Shown in pieces: positions 8,723 through 15,820 of a stretch of 33,557 bases of DNA. A program made the translations under genes and the position numbers. The stretch is taken from the NCBI GenBank assembly GCA_903941105.1, contig CAJANL010000020.1, forward strand, positions 1 through 33,557, read 5' to 3'. Within the stretch, counting starts at the first letter, position 1. Each line of letters begins with the position of its first letter. This DNA comes from an uncultured Rhodospirillaceae bacterium (GTDB taxonomy: Bacteria; Pseudomonadota; Alphaproteobacteria; Rhodospirillales; Magnetospirillaceae). Under the pieces are notes generated by a model, which was given only the letters and a program-made list of their open reading frames with translations, did no database searches and was not told the origin of the DNA.

Positions 8723-9307
8723 TCATTCGAAGCACGCCGCCACCAGTTTGCGGAACGCCTCCGCCCGGTGGCTGATGGCGTGCTTGGCATCCGGATCCAT
8801 CTCGCCGAAGGTGACGGCGTGACCCAATGGCTGGAAGATGGGGTCGTAGCCGAAGCCGTGCGAGCCCCGGGGCGGCCACACCATGTCGCCCTCGACGGTG
8901 CCCTCGAAGGTGCGGACCTCGCCGCCGGGCTGGGCCAGAGTCAGGGCGCAGACGAAACGGCCGCGACGGTCGGGGTCGGCGCCCATCCTCTCGTGCACCA
9001 AGGCCATGGCGGCGGCGAAATCCTTGGAGTCTCCCGCCCAGCGCGCCGAATAGATGCCGGGGGCGCCGCCCAACGCATCCACCGCCAGCCCGGAATCGTC
9101 GGCCAAGGCCGGCAGCCCCGTAGCGGCGGCGGCGGCGCGCGCCTTCAGTTCGGCGTTGGCGGCGAAGGTGGAGCCGGTTTCTTCCGGCTCGGGCAGCCCC
9201 AGCGTGCCGGCCGAAACCACCTCGACGCCGTAGGGCGCCAGCAGTTCGCCGATCTCGCGCACCTTGCCGGCGTTGTGGCTGGCGATGACGAGCTTGGTGA
9301 TGGTCAC
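8723..9307 (-). CDS. rdgB: dITP/XTP pyrophosphatase (non-canonical purine NTP pyrophosphatase)
   Basis: A 194-residue HAM1/RdgB protein that hydrolyses dITP, ITP and XTP to monophosphates and so keeps damaged purines out of DNA. The N-terminal [11 protein letters not shown] (9-19) is the family nucleotide-binding block, [12 protein letters not shown] (68-79) holds the metal-binding/catalytic Asp pair, and [14 protein letters not shown] and the C-terminal SHRAEAF block are all there. The GTG start at 9307 overlaps the rph stop by four bases (GTGA on the minus strand), showing coupling; no ATG gives a better N-terminus. A palindromic repeat separates it from hemW downstream. Confidence 0.95.
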   Translation of the reverse strand: MTITKLVIASHNAGKVREIGELLAPYGVEVVSAGTLGLPEPEETGSTFAANAELKARAAAAATGLPALADDSGLAVDALGGAPGIYSARWAGDSKDFAAAMALVHERMGADPDRRGRFVCALTLAQPGGEVRTFEGTVEGDMVWPPRGSHGFGYDPIFQPLGHAVTFGEMDPDAKHAISHRAEAFRKLVAACFE

Positions 9308-10020
9308 AGCCCCAGCACCGCCTTCTGCATGGCGACCAGATCGGTGATGCCCTTCCCGGCCAGACCGAGTAGCTGCAGGAACTGCTCGTGCGAGAAGGGG
9401 CGATCCTCGGCGGTGCCCTGGACCTCGACGATGCCGCCGGTGCCGGTCATGACGAAATTGGCGTCGGCCTGGGCCGAGGAGTCTTCGACATAGTCGAGGT
9501 CGAGCACGGCGGTGCCGTCGTGGATGCCGCAGGAGACGGCCGCGACATGGTCGATCAGCGGCACCGCCTTCAGCACGCCGCGCTTGACCAGCCCCTGGAA
9601 GGCCAGGTGCAGCGCCACATAGGCGCCGGTGATGGACGCGGTGCGGGTGCCGCCGTCGGCCTGCAGCACGTCGCAGTCGATCTTGACCTGCATCTCGCCC
9701 ATGGCCTTGAGGTCGGTGACGGCGCGCAGCGAGCGGCCGATCAGGCGCTGGATCTCGTGGGTGCGGCCCGACTGCTTGCCCCGGGCGGCCTCGCGGTCGG
9801 TGCGGGTGTGGGTCGAGCGCGGCAGCATGCCGTATTCGGCGGTGACCCAGCCCTTGCCGGTGTTGCGCAGGAAGGGCGGTACCTTTTCCTCGACCGAGGC
9901 GGTGCACAGCACATGGGTGTCGCCGAACTTCGCCAGGCACGAACCCTCGGCGTGCTTGGAGAAGCCCAGTTCGAGGACGACGGAGCGAAGCTGGTCGGAG
10001 GCGCGGCCGGAAGGTCTCAT
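9304..10020 (-). CDS. rph: Ribonuclease PH
   Basis: A 238-residue phosphorolytic 3'-5' exoribonuclease that trims tRNA 3' ends using inorganic phosphate, releasing nucleoside diphosphates. The N-terminus [12 protein letters not shown] is the standard start for the family. [40 protein letters not shown] carries the phosphate-binding arginines, and [18 protein letters not shown] and [32 protein letters not shown] are the further RNase PH core blocks. ATG at 10020 is preceded by AAGGAAAA on the minus strand. It is the first gene of the rph-rdgB unit and is divergent from hrcA, an arrangement common in this class of bacteria. Confidence 0.97.
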   Translation of the reverse strand: MRPSGRASDQLRSVVLELGFSKHAEGSCLAKFGDTHVLCTASVEEKVPPFLRNTGKGWVTAEYGMLPRSTHTRTDREAARGKQSGRTHEIQRLIGRSLRAVTDLKAMGEMQVKIDCDVLQADGGTRTASITGAYVALHLAFQGLVKRGVLKAVPLIDHVAAVSCGIHDGTAVLDLDYVEDSSAQADANFVMTGTGGIVEVQGTAEDRPFSHEQFLQLLGLAGKGITDLVAMQKAVLGL

Positions 10021-10052
10021 GGATTCATTTTCCTTGGTCTGGATCGGGCGGC

Positions 10053-10081
10053 AAGGTAGCGCGCCGACGACGCGACGCCAA
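10053..10081 (-). promoter_or_regulatory. Candidate rph promoter
   Basis: On the minus strand TTGGCG (10081-10076), a 17-bp spacer and TACCTT (10058-10053) resemble a weak sigma-70 promoter about 32 bases upstream of the rph ATG. This is supported by pattern and spacing only. Confidence 0.33.
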
Positions 10082-10100
10082 CGGGTTTCACCGCACGCCG

Positions 10101-10129
10101 TTGACGATCAGGCGCCCGCTCACTAAGTT
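10101..10129 (+). promoter_or_regulatory. Candidate hrcA-grpE promoter
   Basis: TTGACG (10101-10106), a 17-bp spacer and TAAGTT (10124-10129) lie about 31 bases before the hrcA start. The -35 box is good, the -10 box is weak. No CIRCE element (TTAGCACTC-N9-GAGTGCTAA) is seen in this 140-bp divergent region, so the operon does not look self-repressed by HrcA from here. Confidence 0.42.
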
Positions 10130-10160
10130 TTGCCGGCAACTCACCCCGGGGTCATGAACA

Positions 10161-11213
10161 GTGCGCGGCAAACAGCCCGTCATCGCCGAATTGAACGACC
10201 GCTCGCGCGAGGTTTTCCGCCATATCGTCGACGCCTATGTGGCGACCGGCGAGCCTGTCGGCTCGCGCACCATCTCGCGCCGGCTGCCCATCGCCTTGTC
10301 ACCCGCCACCATCCGCAACGTCATGGCCGACCTCGAAGATCTGGGGTTGCTCTATGCACCGCACACCTCGGCGGGACGGCTGCCCACCCAGGCCGGCATG
10401 CGGCTGTTCGTCAACGGCCTGCTGGAGGTCGGCCGCCTGCCCGACGAGGAGCGGCAGGCCCTCGATGCCCGCTGCCGCGCCGCCGGCCGCAGCATGGAGC
10501 AGGTGCTGGGCGAGGCGGTCGGCACCCTGTCCGGCCTGGCGCGCTGCGCCGGCGTGGTGGTGGCACCCAAGATCCAGCGAGCCCTCAAGCAGGTGGAATT
10601 CGTCTGGCTGGGACGCCATCGCGCCCTGGTGGTGCTGGTCACCGAGGACGGCATGGTGGAGAACCGCATCCTCGACCTGCCCGACGGCGTCGGCATGTCG
10701 GCCCTGGTGGAGGCCAGCAACTACCTCAATGCCCGGCTGGCCAGCCGCACCCTCGACGAGCTGCGCGACGACATCACCGCCGAACTGGAGCAGCAGCGCT
10801 CCGACCTGGACGCCCTGACCCGCACGGTGGTGGAGGCCGGCCTCGCCACCTGGGCCGGCGGCGACAGCCGTTCGGCCTTGATCGTGCGCGGCCAGTCGCA
10901 CCTGCTGGAGGACGTCACCGCCGTCGAGGACCTGGAGCGCATCCGCAGCCTGTTCGAGACGCTGGAGACCAGCGAGCAGTTTTTGCGCCTGGTGGAGCGG
11001 ACCTCGGCCGCCGACGGCCTGCAAATCTTCATCGGCGCCGAGAGCGAGCTGTTCGGCATGACCGGCTGCTCGATGATCGTCGCCCCCTATCGTGACGCGC
11101 GCGAGCGCGTCATCGGCGCCATCGGGGTCATCGGCCCCGCCCGGATCAATTACGCACGCATCATTCCCATGGTGGATTATACCGCCAAGGCCATCGGCCG
11201 CGTGCTTGGATGA
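10161..11213 (+). CDS. hrcA: Heat-inducible transcription repressor HrcA
   Basis: A 350-residue HrcA, which binds CIRCE operators of groESL/dnaK-type genes and depends on GroEL for correct folding. The N-terminal winged helix spans about residues 8-80: NDRSREVFRHIVDAYVATGEPVGSRTISRR, then SPATIRNVMADLEDLGLLYAPHTSAGRLPT. The C-terminal half has GAF-like and dimerisation segments, ending in GVIGPARINYARIIPMVDYTAKAIGRVLG, the usual HrcA end. The GTG at 10161 begins a typical N-terminus. Its stop overlaps or lies close to grpE. Its likely targets include the groEL operon whose end opens this window, but that operator lies outside. Confidence 0.96.
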   Translation: MRGKQPVIAELNDRSREVFRHIVDAYVATGEPVGSRTISRRLPIALSPATIRNVMADLEDLGLLYAPHTSAGRLPTQAGMRLFVNGLLEVGRLPDEERQALDARCRAAGRSMEQVLGEAVGTLSGLARCAGVVVAPKIQRALKQVEFVWLGRHRALVVLVTEDGMVENRILDLPDGVGMSALVEASNYLNARLASRTLDELRDDITAELEQQRSDLDALTRTVVEAGLATWAGGDSRSALIVRGQSHLLEDVTAVEDLERIRSLFETLETSEQFLRLVERTSAADGLQIFIGAESELFGMTGCSMIVAPYRDARERVIGAIGVIGPARINYARIIPMVDYTAKAIGRVLG

Positions 11214-11230
11214 AAGAAGAAGAGAAAACG

Positions 11231-11827
11231 ATGACCCAGGACATCAAGCCCCAACCCGTTGCCGCCGAGCCCATCGTCGCCGAAGTCGCCGCCGAGCCGG
11301 AGGCGCTGCCGCCGCCGTCGCCCGAGCGTCTGGAGGAGTTGGAGGCCGAGGTGGCCAAGCTGAAGAACGACGTGCTCTACGCCAAGGCCGAGACCGAGAA
11401 CGTCCGCCGCCGCCTGGAGCAGCAGGCCGAGGACCGCGGCCGCTATGCCGTCGCCCAGTTCGCCAAGGATGCCCTCGGCATCGCCGACAACCTGCGCCGC
11501 GCCCTCGATGCCGTGCCGCCCGCCTCGCGCGAGGGCAACGATCTGGTCAACAGCCTGATCCAGGGCGTCGAGATGACCGAACGCGAGTTGGTCACCACCC
11601 TCGGCCGCTACGGCATCAAGCTGATCGAGGCCATGCACACCCGCTTCGACCCCAACCTGCATCAGGCCATGCTGGAAATGGAAGACGCCACCCAGCCCGA
11701 GGGCACCGTGGTGCTGGTGATGCAGCAGGGCTACACCATCCACGACCGCCTGCTCCGCCCCGCCATGGTCGGCGTCTCCAAGGGCGGTCCCAAGGTGGGC
11801 GGCGGCAACGTCGATACCAGCGTGTAG
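11231..11827 (+). CDS. grpE: Nucleotide exchange factor GrpE
   Basis: A 198-residue GrpE, the dimeric exchange factor that releases ADP from DnaK. An acidic, Pro/Glu-rich N-terminus is followed by a long coiled-coil (SPERLEELEAEVAKLKNDVLYAKAETENVRRRLEQQ), a four-helix segment and a C-terminal beta domain (HQAMLEMEDATQPEGTVVLVMQQGYTIHDRLLRPAMVGVSK), the strongest family signature. The start chosen, ATG 11231, follows an AGAAGAG Shine-Dalgarno; an ATG at 11210 in the same frame overlaps the hrcA stop as ATGA and would add seven residues (MKEEEKT), so it cannot be excluded. Co-transcribed with hrcA. Confidence 0.95.
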   Translation: MTQDIKPQPVAAEPIVAEVAAEPEALPPPSPERLEELEAEVAKLKNDVLYAKAETENVRRRLEQQAEDRGRYAVAQFAKDALGIADNLRRALDAVPPASREGNDLVNSLIQGVEMTERELVTTLGRYGIKLIEAMHTRFDPNLHQAMLEMEDATQPEGTVVLVMQQGYTIHDRLLRPAMVGVSKGGPKVGGGNVDTSV

Positions 11828-11836
11828 CGACGCGGG

Positions 11837-11861
11837 GAGAGGCCGCTGACGCGGCCCTCTC
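11837..11861. terminator. Stem-loop between convergent grpE and dapB
   Basis: GAGAGGCCGC (11837-11846) pairs with GCGGCC-C-TCTC (11851-11861) around a TGAC tetraloop, with one bulged C. It sits in the 42-bp gap between the two stops and could serve both strands; the following T-richness on the plus strand is weak. Confidence 0.55.
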
Positions 11862-11869
11862 GTCCCTCC

Positions 11870-12667
11870 CTACAGCCCCAGCACGTCGCGCATGGAATAG
11901 AGCCCCGGCGGCTGGCCCTGGGCCCAGCGGGCGGCGCGGACGGCGCCCTTGGCGAAGACGGCGCGGCTGGATGCCTTGTGGCCCAGCTCGATCCGCTCGC
12001 CCTCGGCGGCGAACATCACCGTGTGGTCGCCTACCACGTCGCCGCCGCGCAGGGTGGCGAAGCCGATCTCGCCCTTGGGGCGGGCGCCGGTGTGGCCGTC
12101 GCGGGCCTTGCACCACACGTCCTCGATGGCCACCCGGCGGCCGCGGGCGGCGGCGCGGCCCAGGCCCAGCGCGGTGCCCGAGGGCGCGTCCACCTTCATG
12201 CGGTGGTGCATCTCGACGATCTCGATGTCGTAGTCGTCGCCCAGGATGGCGGCGGCCTGCTCGGTCAGCGCCAGCAGCAGGTTGACGCCGACGCTGAAAT
12301 TGGGGGCGTAGACGATGGCGGTGCGGGTGGCGGCGGTGCGCAGGGCGGCCTCGTCGTCGGGCGACAGGCCGGTGGTACCGACCACCAGCACGGTGCGGGT
12401 CTCGGCGGCCAGTTGGGCATGGAACACCGTGGCGGTGGGCGAGGTGAAGTCGATCACCGCCTCGGCGCCCGCGATAAGGGTCTTGGCATCGCAGCCGACC
12501 ATGGCGCCCAAGGTGCCGCGTCCCAGCAATTCGCCCAGGTCGCGGCCGACCGCGTCGGAGCCCGGCCGCTCGGTGCCGCCGGACAGGGTGCAGCCCTCGG
12601 TGCTCAACACTTCGGACGACAGCATCCGCCCCATGCGCCCGGCGCAGCCAACGATCCCGATCTTCAT
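11870..12667 (-). CDS. dapB: 4-hydroxy-tetrahydrodipicolinate reductase
   Basis: A 265-residue NAD(P)H-dependent reductase of lysine/diaminopimelate synthesis. The Rossmann start is MKIGIVGCAGRMGRML with the GxxGxMG nucleotide motif (7-13). VVGTTGLS is the second family block, and the catalytic signature EMHHRMKVDAPSGTAL holds the active-site His pair and Lys, with SGT contacting substrate. The C-terminus has the GDHTVMFAAEGERIELGHKASSR block. ATG 12667 has an excellent GGGAGGTT Shine-Dalgarno on the minus strand; longer in-frame starts would add residues the family lacks. Single gene, convergent with grpE and divergent from a secreted-protein gene. Confidence 0.97.
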   Translation of the reverse strand: MKIGIVGCAGRMGRMLSSEVLSTEGCTLSGGTERPGSDAVGRDLGELLGRGTLGAMVGCDAKTLIAGAEAVIDFTSPTATVFHAQLAAETRTVLVVGTTGLSPDDEAALRTAATRTAIVYAPNFSVGVNLLLALTEQAAAILGDDYDIEIVEMHHRMKVDAPSGTALGLGRAAARGRRVAIEDVWCKARDGHTGARPKGEIGFATLRGGDVVGDHTVMFAAEGERIELGHKASSRAVFAKGAVRAARWAQGQPPGLYSMRDVLGL

Positions 12668-12693
12668 GCCAACCTCCCTCATCTCTCGCCTCG

Positions 12694-12722
12694 GCAATAG
12701 GGCCTCGGAGAGCGCCTGTCAA
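12694..12722 (-). promoter_or_regulatory. dapB promoter
   Basis: On the minus strand a perfect TTGACA (12722-12717) is followed after exactly 17 bases by TATTGC (12699-12694), 27 bases upstream of the dapB ATG. The perfect -35 box and spacing make this one of the better promoter calls in the window. Confidence 0.6.
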
Positions 12723-12760
12723 TTGGATGCGGCGCCGCACCGGGCCTATGCATAACGGCC

Positions 12761-12789
12761 ATGACGGTTGTTTCCCTTTCCATTATATT
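12761..12789 (+). promoter_or_regulatory. Candidate promoter of the Cache-domain gene
   Basis: ATGACG (12761-12766), a 17-bp spacer and TATATT (12784-12789) stand out as an AT-rich island in a GC-rich region, 32 bases before the ATG at 12822. Together with the dapB promoter on the other strand it makes a compact divergent control region. Confidence 0.5.
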
Positions 12790-12821
12790 AGGTGCAGGGG
12801 AATGATGCGCGGGAGCCGCCG

Positions 12822-13301
12822 ATGTTTGCCAGAGTGCTTTTTGCCACTGTGATGGTCGCCTTTCTTGGGAATGTCGGGCCGGTCTCGGCCACCGAAAAGG
12901 CGCCGCCGCCGCCGCGCGCCACCTACGAGCAGACCAAGGTGTTCGTCGACGAGGCGGTGGCCTTCTTCAAGAAAACTGCGCCCGAAAAGGCTTTCGCCGC
13001 CTTCAACGACCCCAAGGGCCGGTGGGTCCGCAACGATCTCTATGTCTTCGCCTTCGACCAGAAGGGCGTCTACATGGCCACCGGCTACCGCCCCGAGCGC
13101 ACCGGCTCCAACGCCTGGACGATGACCGACTACGCCGGCTTGCTGGTGGTGCAGGAGATCATCAGGAAGGCCAACAAGGACAGCTCGGGCCTGGTCGACT
13201 ACCTGTGGAAGAACCCCGTCACCGGCAAGCTGGAGAACAAGACGTCGTACGTGGTCAAGGTGGGGGATTACATCTTGGGCGCCGGCTTCTACCACCAGTG
13301 A
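12822..13301 (+). CDS. Secreted single Cache-domain protein
   Basis: A 159-residue exported protein. The first 23 residues (MFARVLFATVMVAFLGNVGPVSA) form a signal peptide with an Ala-x-Ala-like cleavage site before TEKAPPPP. The remainder (about 35-159) resembles a single Cache (sCache_2-type) ligand-binding domain: a long helix (TKVFVDEAVAFFKKTAPEKAFAAFND), then GRWVRNDLYVFAFDQKGVYMATGYRPE, a second helix and VVKVGDYILGAGFYHQ at the end, the family's usual closing strand. It has no kinase or chemotaxis output domain, so it probably acts as a free periplasmic sensor or binding protein. The start follows GGGAG at 12811-12815. Ligand unknown. Confidence 0.75.
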   Translation: MFARVLFATVMVAFLGNVGPVSATEKAPPPPRATYEQTKVFVDEAVAFFKKTAPEKAFAAFNDPKGRWVRNDLYVFAFDQKGVYMATGYRPERTGSNAWTMTDYAGLLVVQEIIRKANKDSSGLVDYLWKNPVTGKLENKTSYVVKVGDYILGAGFYHQ

Positions 13302-13368
13302 GCCGGCTGGCGGCTGCCCCCTCGTCGTGTTAAGAAGCGGTGCGTTTTTGTCCGAAGGAGTGTCCGTC

Positions 13369-13818
13369 ATGACCGTCAACATCCGCGCCGCCGTTGTTCT
13401 CGCCATCCTGACGGCGGCTGTCCCGGCGGCGGCCGAGACGGTTACCTGTCCGCCGCTCGCCACCGCCCAGCAGGTCGGATCCTGTCCCAACGAGGAGGAG
13501 CTGAAGATCGGCTTCACCGGCTATTGCAGCGACAACCAGCGCATGTACGACCGCGAGGATACCTGCATCGCCTTCGAGAAGTACAAGGCGCTGAAGGATG
13601 TGGCGCTGTGGGAGACGCAGGATGGGGCATTCCAGGGCTATCTGCCGTGCGGCGGCGATCAGTCTGCGTTGAAGGCCTTGATGCCGGAAAAGGCGGCGGT
13701 ATCGAAGCTGGGCTCGATCACCAAGCTGACCTGCATCTACCCCGGCGACATCACCCTGTCCCGCCGCGGCAAGGGTGCCTGCACCATCACCGAGAAGACG
13801 ACGGCCAACTGCGAGTAG
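13369..13818 (+). CDS. Small secreted Cys-rich protein of unknown function
   Basis: Not recognised. It is a 149-residue protein with a clear signal peptide (MTVNIRAAVVLAILTAAVPAAA, cut before ETVTC) and eight cysteines spread through the mature part (CPPL, SCPN, YCS, TCI, PCG, TCI, ACT, NCE), an even number consistent with four disulfides in the periplasm. The mature body contains a KIGFTGYCSDNQRMYDREDTC stretch and no enzyme motif. ATG 13369 has AAGGAG at 13355-13360 with 8-base spacing. It is 67 bp downstream of the Cache-domain gene on the same strand, and both products are exported, so they may share a transcript. Confidence 0.7.
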   Translation: MTVNIRAAVVLAILTAAVPAAAETVTCPPLATAQQVGSCPNEEELKIGFTGYCSDNQRMYDREDTCIAFEKYKALKDVALWETQDGAFQGYLPCGGDQSALKALMPEKAAVSKLGSITKLTCIYPGDITLSRRGKGACTITEKTTANCE

Positions 13819-13828
13819 GGCTGTTCGC

Positions 13829-14155
13829 TCACTCCACCGCCTTCAATCGCTCCGCCAGCCGCTCGGCATGGGCGGGCAAGGCTTCGCCGCGGCGAACCGC
13901 CCCCAGCACCTGCGTCAGGCACAGCCGCATGAAACTGGGCCGGTTGACCGCGCCCATGGCAATGCGGAGCGCCGCCTCGGCGCCCTCCTCGCCAGCATCG
14001 TCCAGCGTCGGCCAGCCGTCGTCGTCGACGATCATCTCCAGCTCGCGGATGTTCTCGTTGCGCAGTCGCTCGACGCGCGAGTGACCGGCCCCCAGCTCGG
14101 CGATCAGCCGGTCCTCGGTGTCGACCAGGGCGAGCAGGCGACGACGTAACCGCAC
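13829..14155 (-). CDS. Small uncharacterised protein, DUF6624-like segment
   Basis: A 108-residue protein. The N-terminal helix (RLRRRLLALVDTEDRLIAELG) is followed by ENIRELEMIVDDDGWPTLDDAGEEGAEAALRIAMGAVNRPSFMRLCLTQVL. The GWP-x-G-x(n)-Ala-rich-helix pattern recalls DUF6624 proteins, which have a GWP motif and a helix with a conserved His; here the His is replaced (MGAVN), so the resemblance is partial. GTG start at 14155 is preceded by GGGAGGA on the minus strand, a strong Shine-Dalgarno. It follows mcd by 15 bp on the same strand and is probably co-transcribed with it. Function unknown. Confidence 0.65.
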   Translation of the reverse strand: MRLRRRLLALVDTEDRLIAELGAGHSRVERLRNENIRELEMIVDDDGWPTLDDAGEEGAEAALRIAMGAVNRPSFMRLCLTQVLGAVRRGEALPAHAERLAERLKAVE

Positions 14156-14170
14156 GGCCCGTCCTCCCGC

Positions 14171-15820
14171 CTAGCCCCTGGCGCCGCCCAGCAGGCCGCG
14201 CGCGATGACCTGCGCCTGGATCTCGGCGGCGCCCTCGAAGATGTTGAGGATGCGGGCGTCGCACAGGATGCGGCTGATCTGGTACTCCTCGGCATAGCCG
14301 TTGCCGCCGTGGACCTGCAACGCGTTGTCGGCGTTGGACCAGGCGACGCGGGCGGCCAGTAGCTTGGCCATGCCGGCCTCGATGTCGCAACGGTGGCCGC
14401 CGTCCTTCTCGCGCGCCGAGAAATACGACATTTGGCGGGCGATCATGGTCTCCACCGCCATCCAGGCGATCTTGCCGCCGACGCGGGGGAACTGGTAGAT
14501 GGGCTTGCCGAACTGGATGCGGTCGCGGGCGTAGCGCAGGCCCTCCTCCATGGCGCGCTGGGCGACGCCGACGGCGCGGGCGGCGGTCTGGATGCGGGCG
14601 CTCTCGAAGGTCTCCATCAGTTGCTTGAAGCCCTGGCCCTCGACGCCGCCCAGCAGGTTGGCGGCGGGAACCTCGAAACCGTCGAAGCCCAGCTCGTATT
14701 CCTTCATGCCGCGATAGCCCAGTACCTTGATCTCGCCACCGGTCATGCCCGGCGCGGGGAAGGGGGCGGCCTCGGTGCCGCGCGGCTTGGGCGCGATCAG
14801 CATGGACAGGCCCTTGTAGTCCTTGGTGGCCGGATCGGTGCGCACCAGCAGGGTCATCACGTCGGTGCGGGCGGCGTGGGTGATCCAGGTCTTGTTGCCG
14901 GTGATCCGGTAGCTGTCGCCCTCAAGCACGGCGCGGGCGCGCAAGGAGCCCAGGTCCGAACCGGTGTTGGGCTCGGTGAACACCGCCGTCGGCAGCACCT
15001 CGCCCGAGGCGATGCGGGGCAGCCAGTATTCCTTCTGCTCCGGCGTGCCGCCCAGGCGGATCAGCTCGCCGGCGATCTCGGAGCGGGTGCCCAGGGAGCC
15101 GACGCCGATATAGCCGCGGCTCAGCTCCTCGGTGACGACGCACATGGACATCTTGCCGAGGCCGAGGCCGCCGTATTCCTCGGGCAGGGTCAGGCCGAAC
15201 ACACCCATTTCGGCGACGTGGTCGACCACCTCGATGGGGATCAGCTCGTCCTTGAGGTGCCATTCATGGGCGTGGGGGACGACCTCCTCGTCGGTGAAGC
15301 GGCGGAACTGCTCCTGGATCAGCACCAGGGTCTCGTCGTCGAGGCCGGGCTCGCCGAAATGGTGGCCGTCCCGGATCAACTCGGCGATGCGGGCGCGCAC
15401 GGCGGCGGTGCAGCCCTGCTTGCGCAGCAGCTTGGTCTCAGGCGACGATAAGGCGTGGCCGTCGAGTCCCATGTCGGCCGGCCGCACGATCTCGCACTGG
15501 CTCATGGCGATGCCGCCGGTGATCTGGGCGATGTACTCGCCGAACGCCGCCTGCAGCATCAGCCGCTCCAGCTCGCCCAGCTTGCCGGCGGCCTCCAGCC
15601 GCCGCGCCCAGCCCAGCATCTGCTCCAGGGCAGCCACATAGGTGGCGAGCCAGGCATAGCCGTGGGCGGCGGTCTGGTTGGCCTCGAACAGGGCCGAATC
15701 GATTCTGCCATCCTTGCTCACCATGGCGGTAACCGAGGCCTTGGCGGCCAGCCGCAACGCATTGACCGGAGCCAGCGCAGCCTCGCAGGTGGCCAGCAGA
15801 TCGGGGAGCAGGATGGTCAT
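14171..15820 (-). CDS. mcd: Methylsuccinyl-CoA dehydrogenase (ethylmalonyl-CoA pathway)
   Basis: A 549-residue flavin acyl-CoA dehydrogenase. Ordinary acyl-CoA dehydrogenases have about 380 residues; the extra 150-residue N-terminal helical region (from MTILLPDLLATCEAALAPVNALRLA to about SSPETKLLRKQG) is characteristic of methylsuccinyl-CoA dehydrogenase, which oxidises (2S)-methylsuccinyl-CoA to mesaconyl-CoA with FAD. The catalytic core begins near QEQFRRFTDEEVVPHAHEW; TAVFTEPNTGSDLGSLR and NKTWITHAAR are FAD/substrate blocks, and IFEGAAEIQ near the C-terminus contains the likely catalytic Glu. ccr and ecm are a few kb away, supporting the pathway. ATG 15820 overlaps the upstream ATPase stop as ATGA. 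Confidence 0.9.
   Translation of the reverse strand: MTILLPDLLATCEAALAPVNALRLAAKASVTAMVSKDGRIDSALFEANQTAAHGYAWLATYVAALEQMLGWARRLEAAGKLGELERLMLQAAFGEYIAQITGGIAMSQCEIVRPADMGLDGHALSSPETKLLRKQGCTAAVRARIAELIRDGHHFGEPGLDDETLVLIQEQFRRFTDEEVVPHAHEWHLKDELIPIEVVDHVAEMGVFGLTLPEEYGGLGLGKMSMCVVTEELSRGYIGVGSLGTRSEIAGELIRLGGTPEQKEYWLPRIASGEVLPTAVFTEPNTGSDLGSLRARAVLEGDSYRITGNKTWITHAARTDVMTLLVRTDPATKDYKGLSMLIAPKPRGTEAAPFPAPGMTGGEIKVLGYRGMKEYELGFDGFEVPAANLLGGVEGQGFKQLMETFESARIQTAARAVGVAQRAMEEGLRYARDRIQFGKPIYQFPRVGGKIAWMAVETMIARQMSYFSAREKDGGHRCDIEAGMAKLLAARVAWSNADNALQVHGGNGYAEEYQISRILCDARILNIFEGAAEIQAQVIARGLLGGARG

Noticed and set aside
10021..10160. Possible CIRCE element for HrcA in the rph-hrcA gap
   Set aside because: No TTAGCACTC / GAGTGCTAA half-sites were found on either strand.
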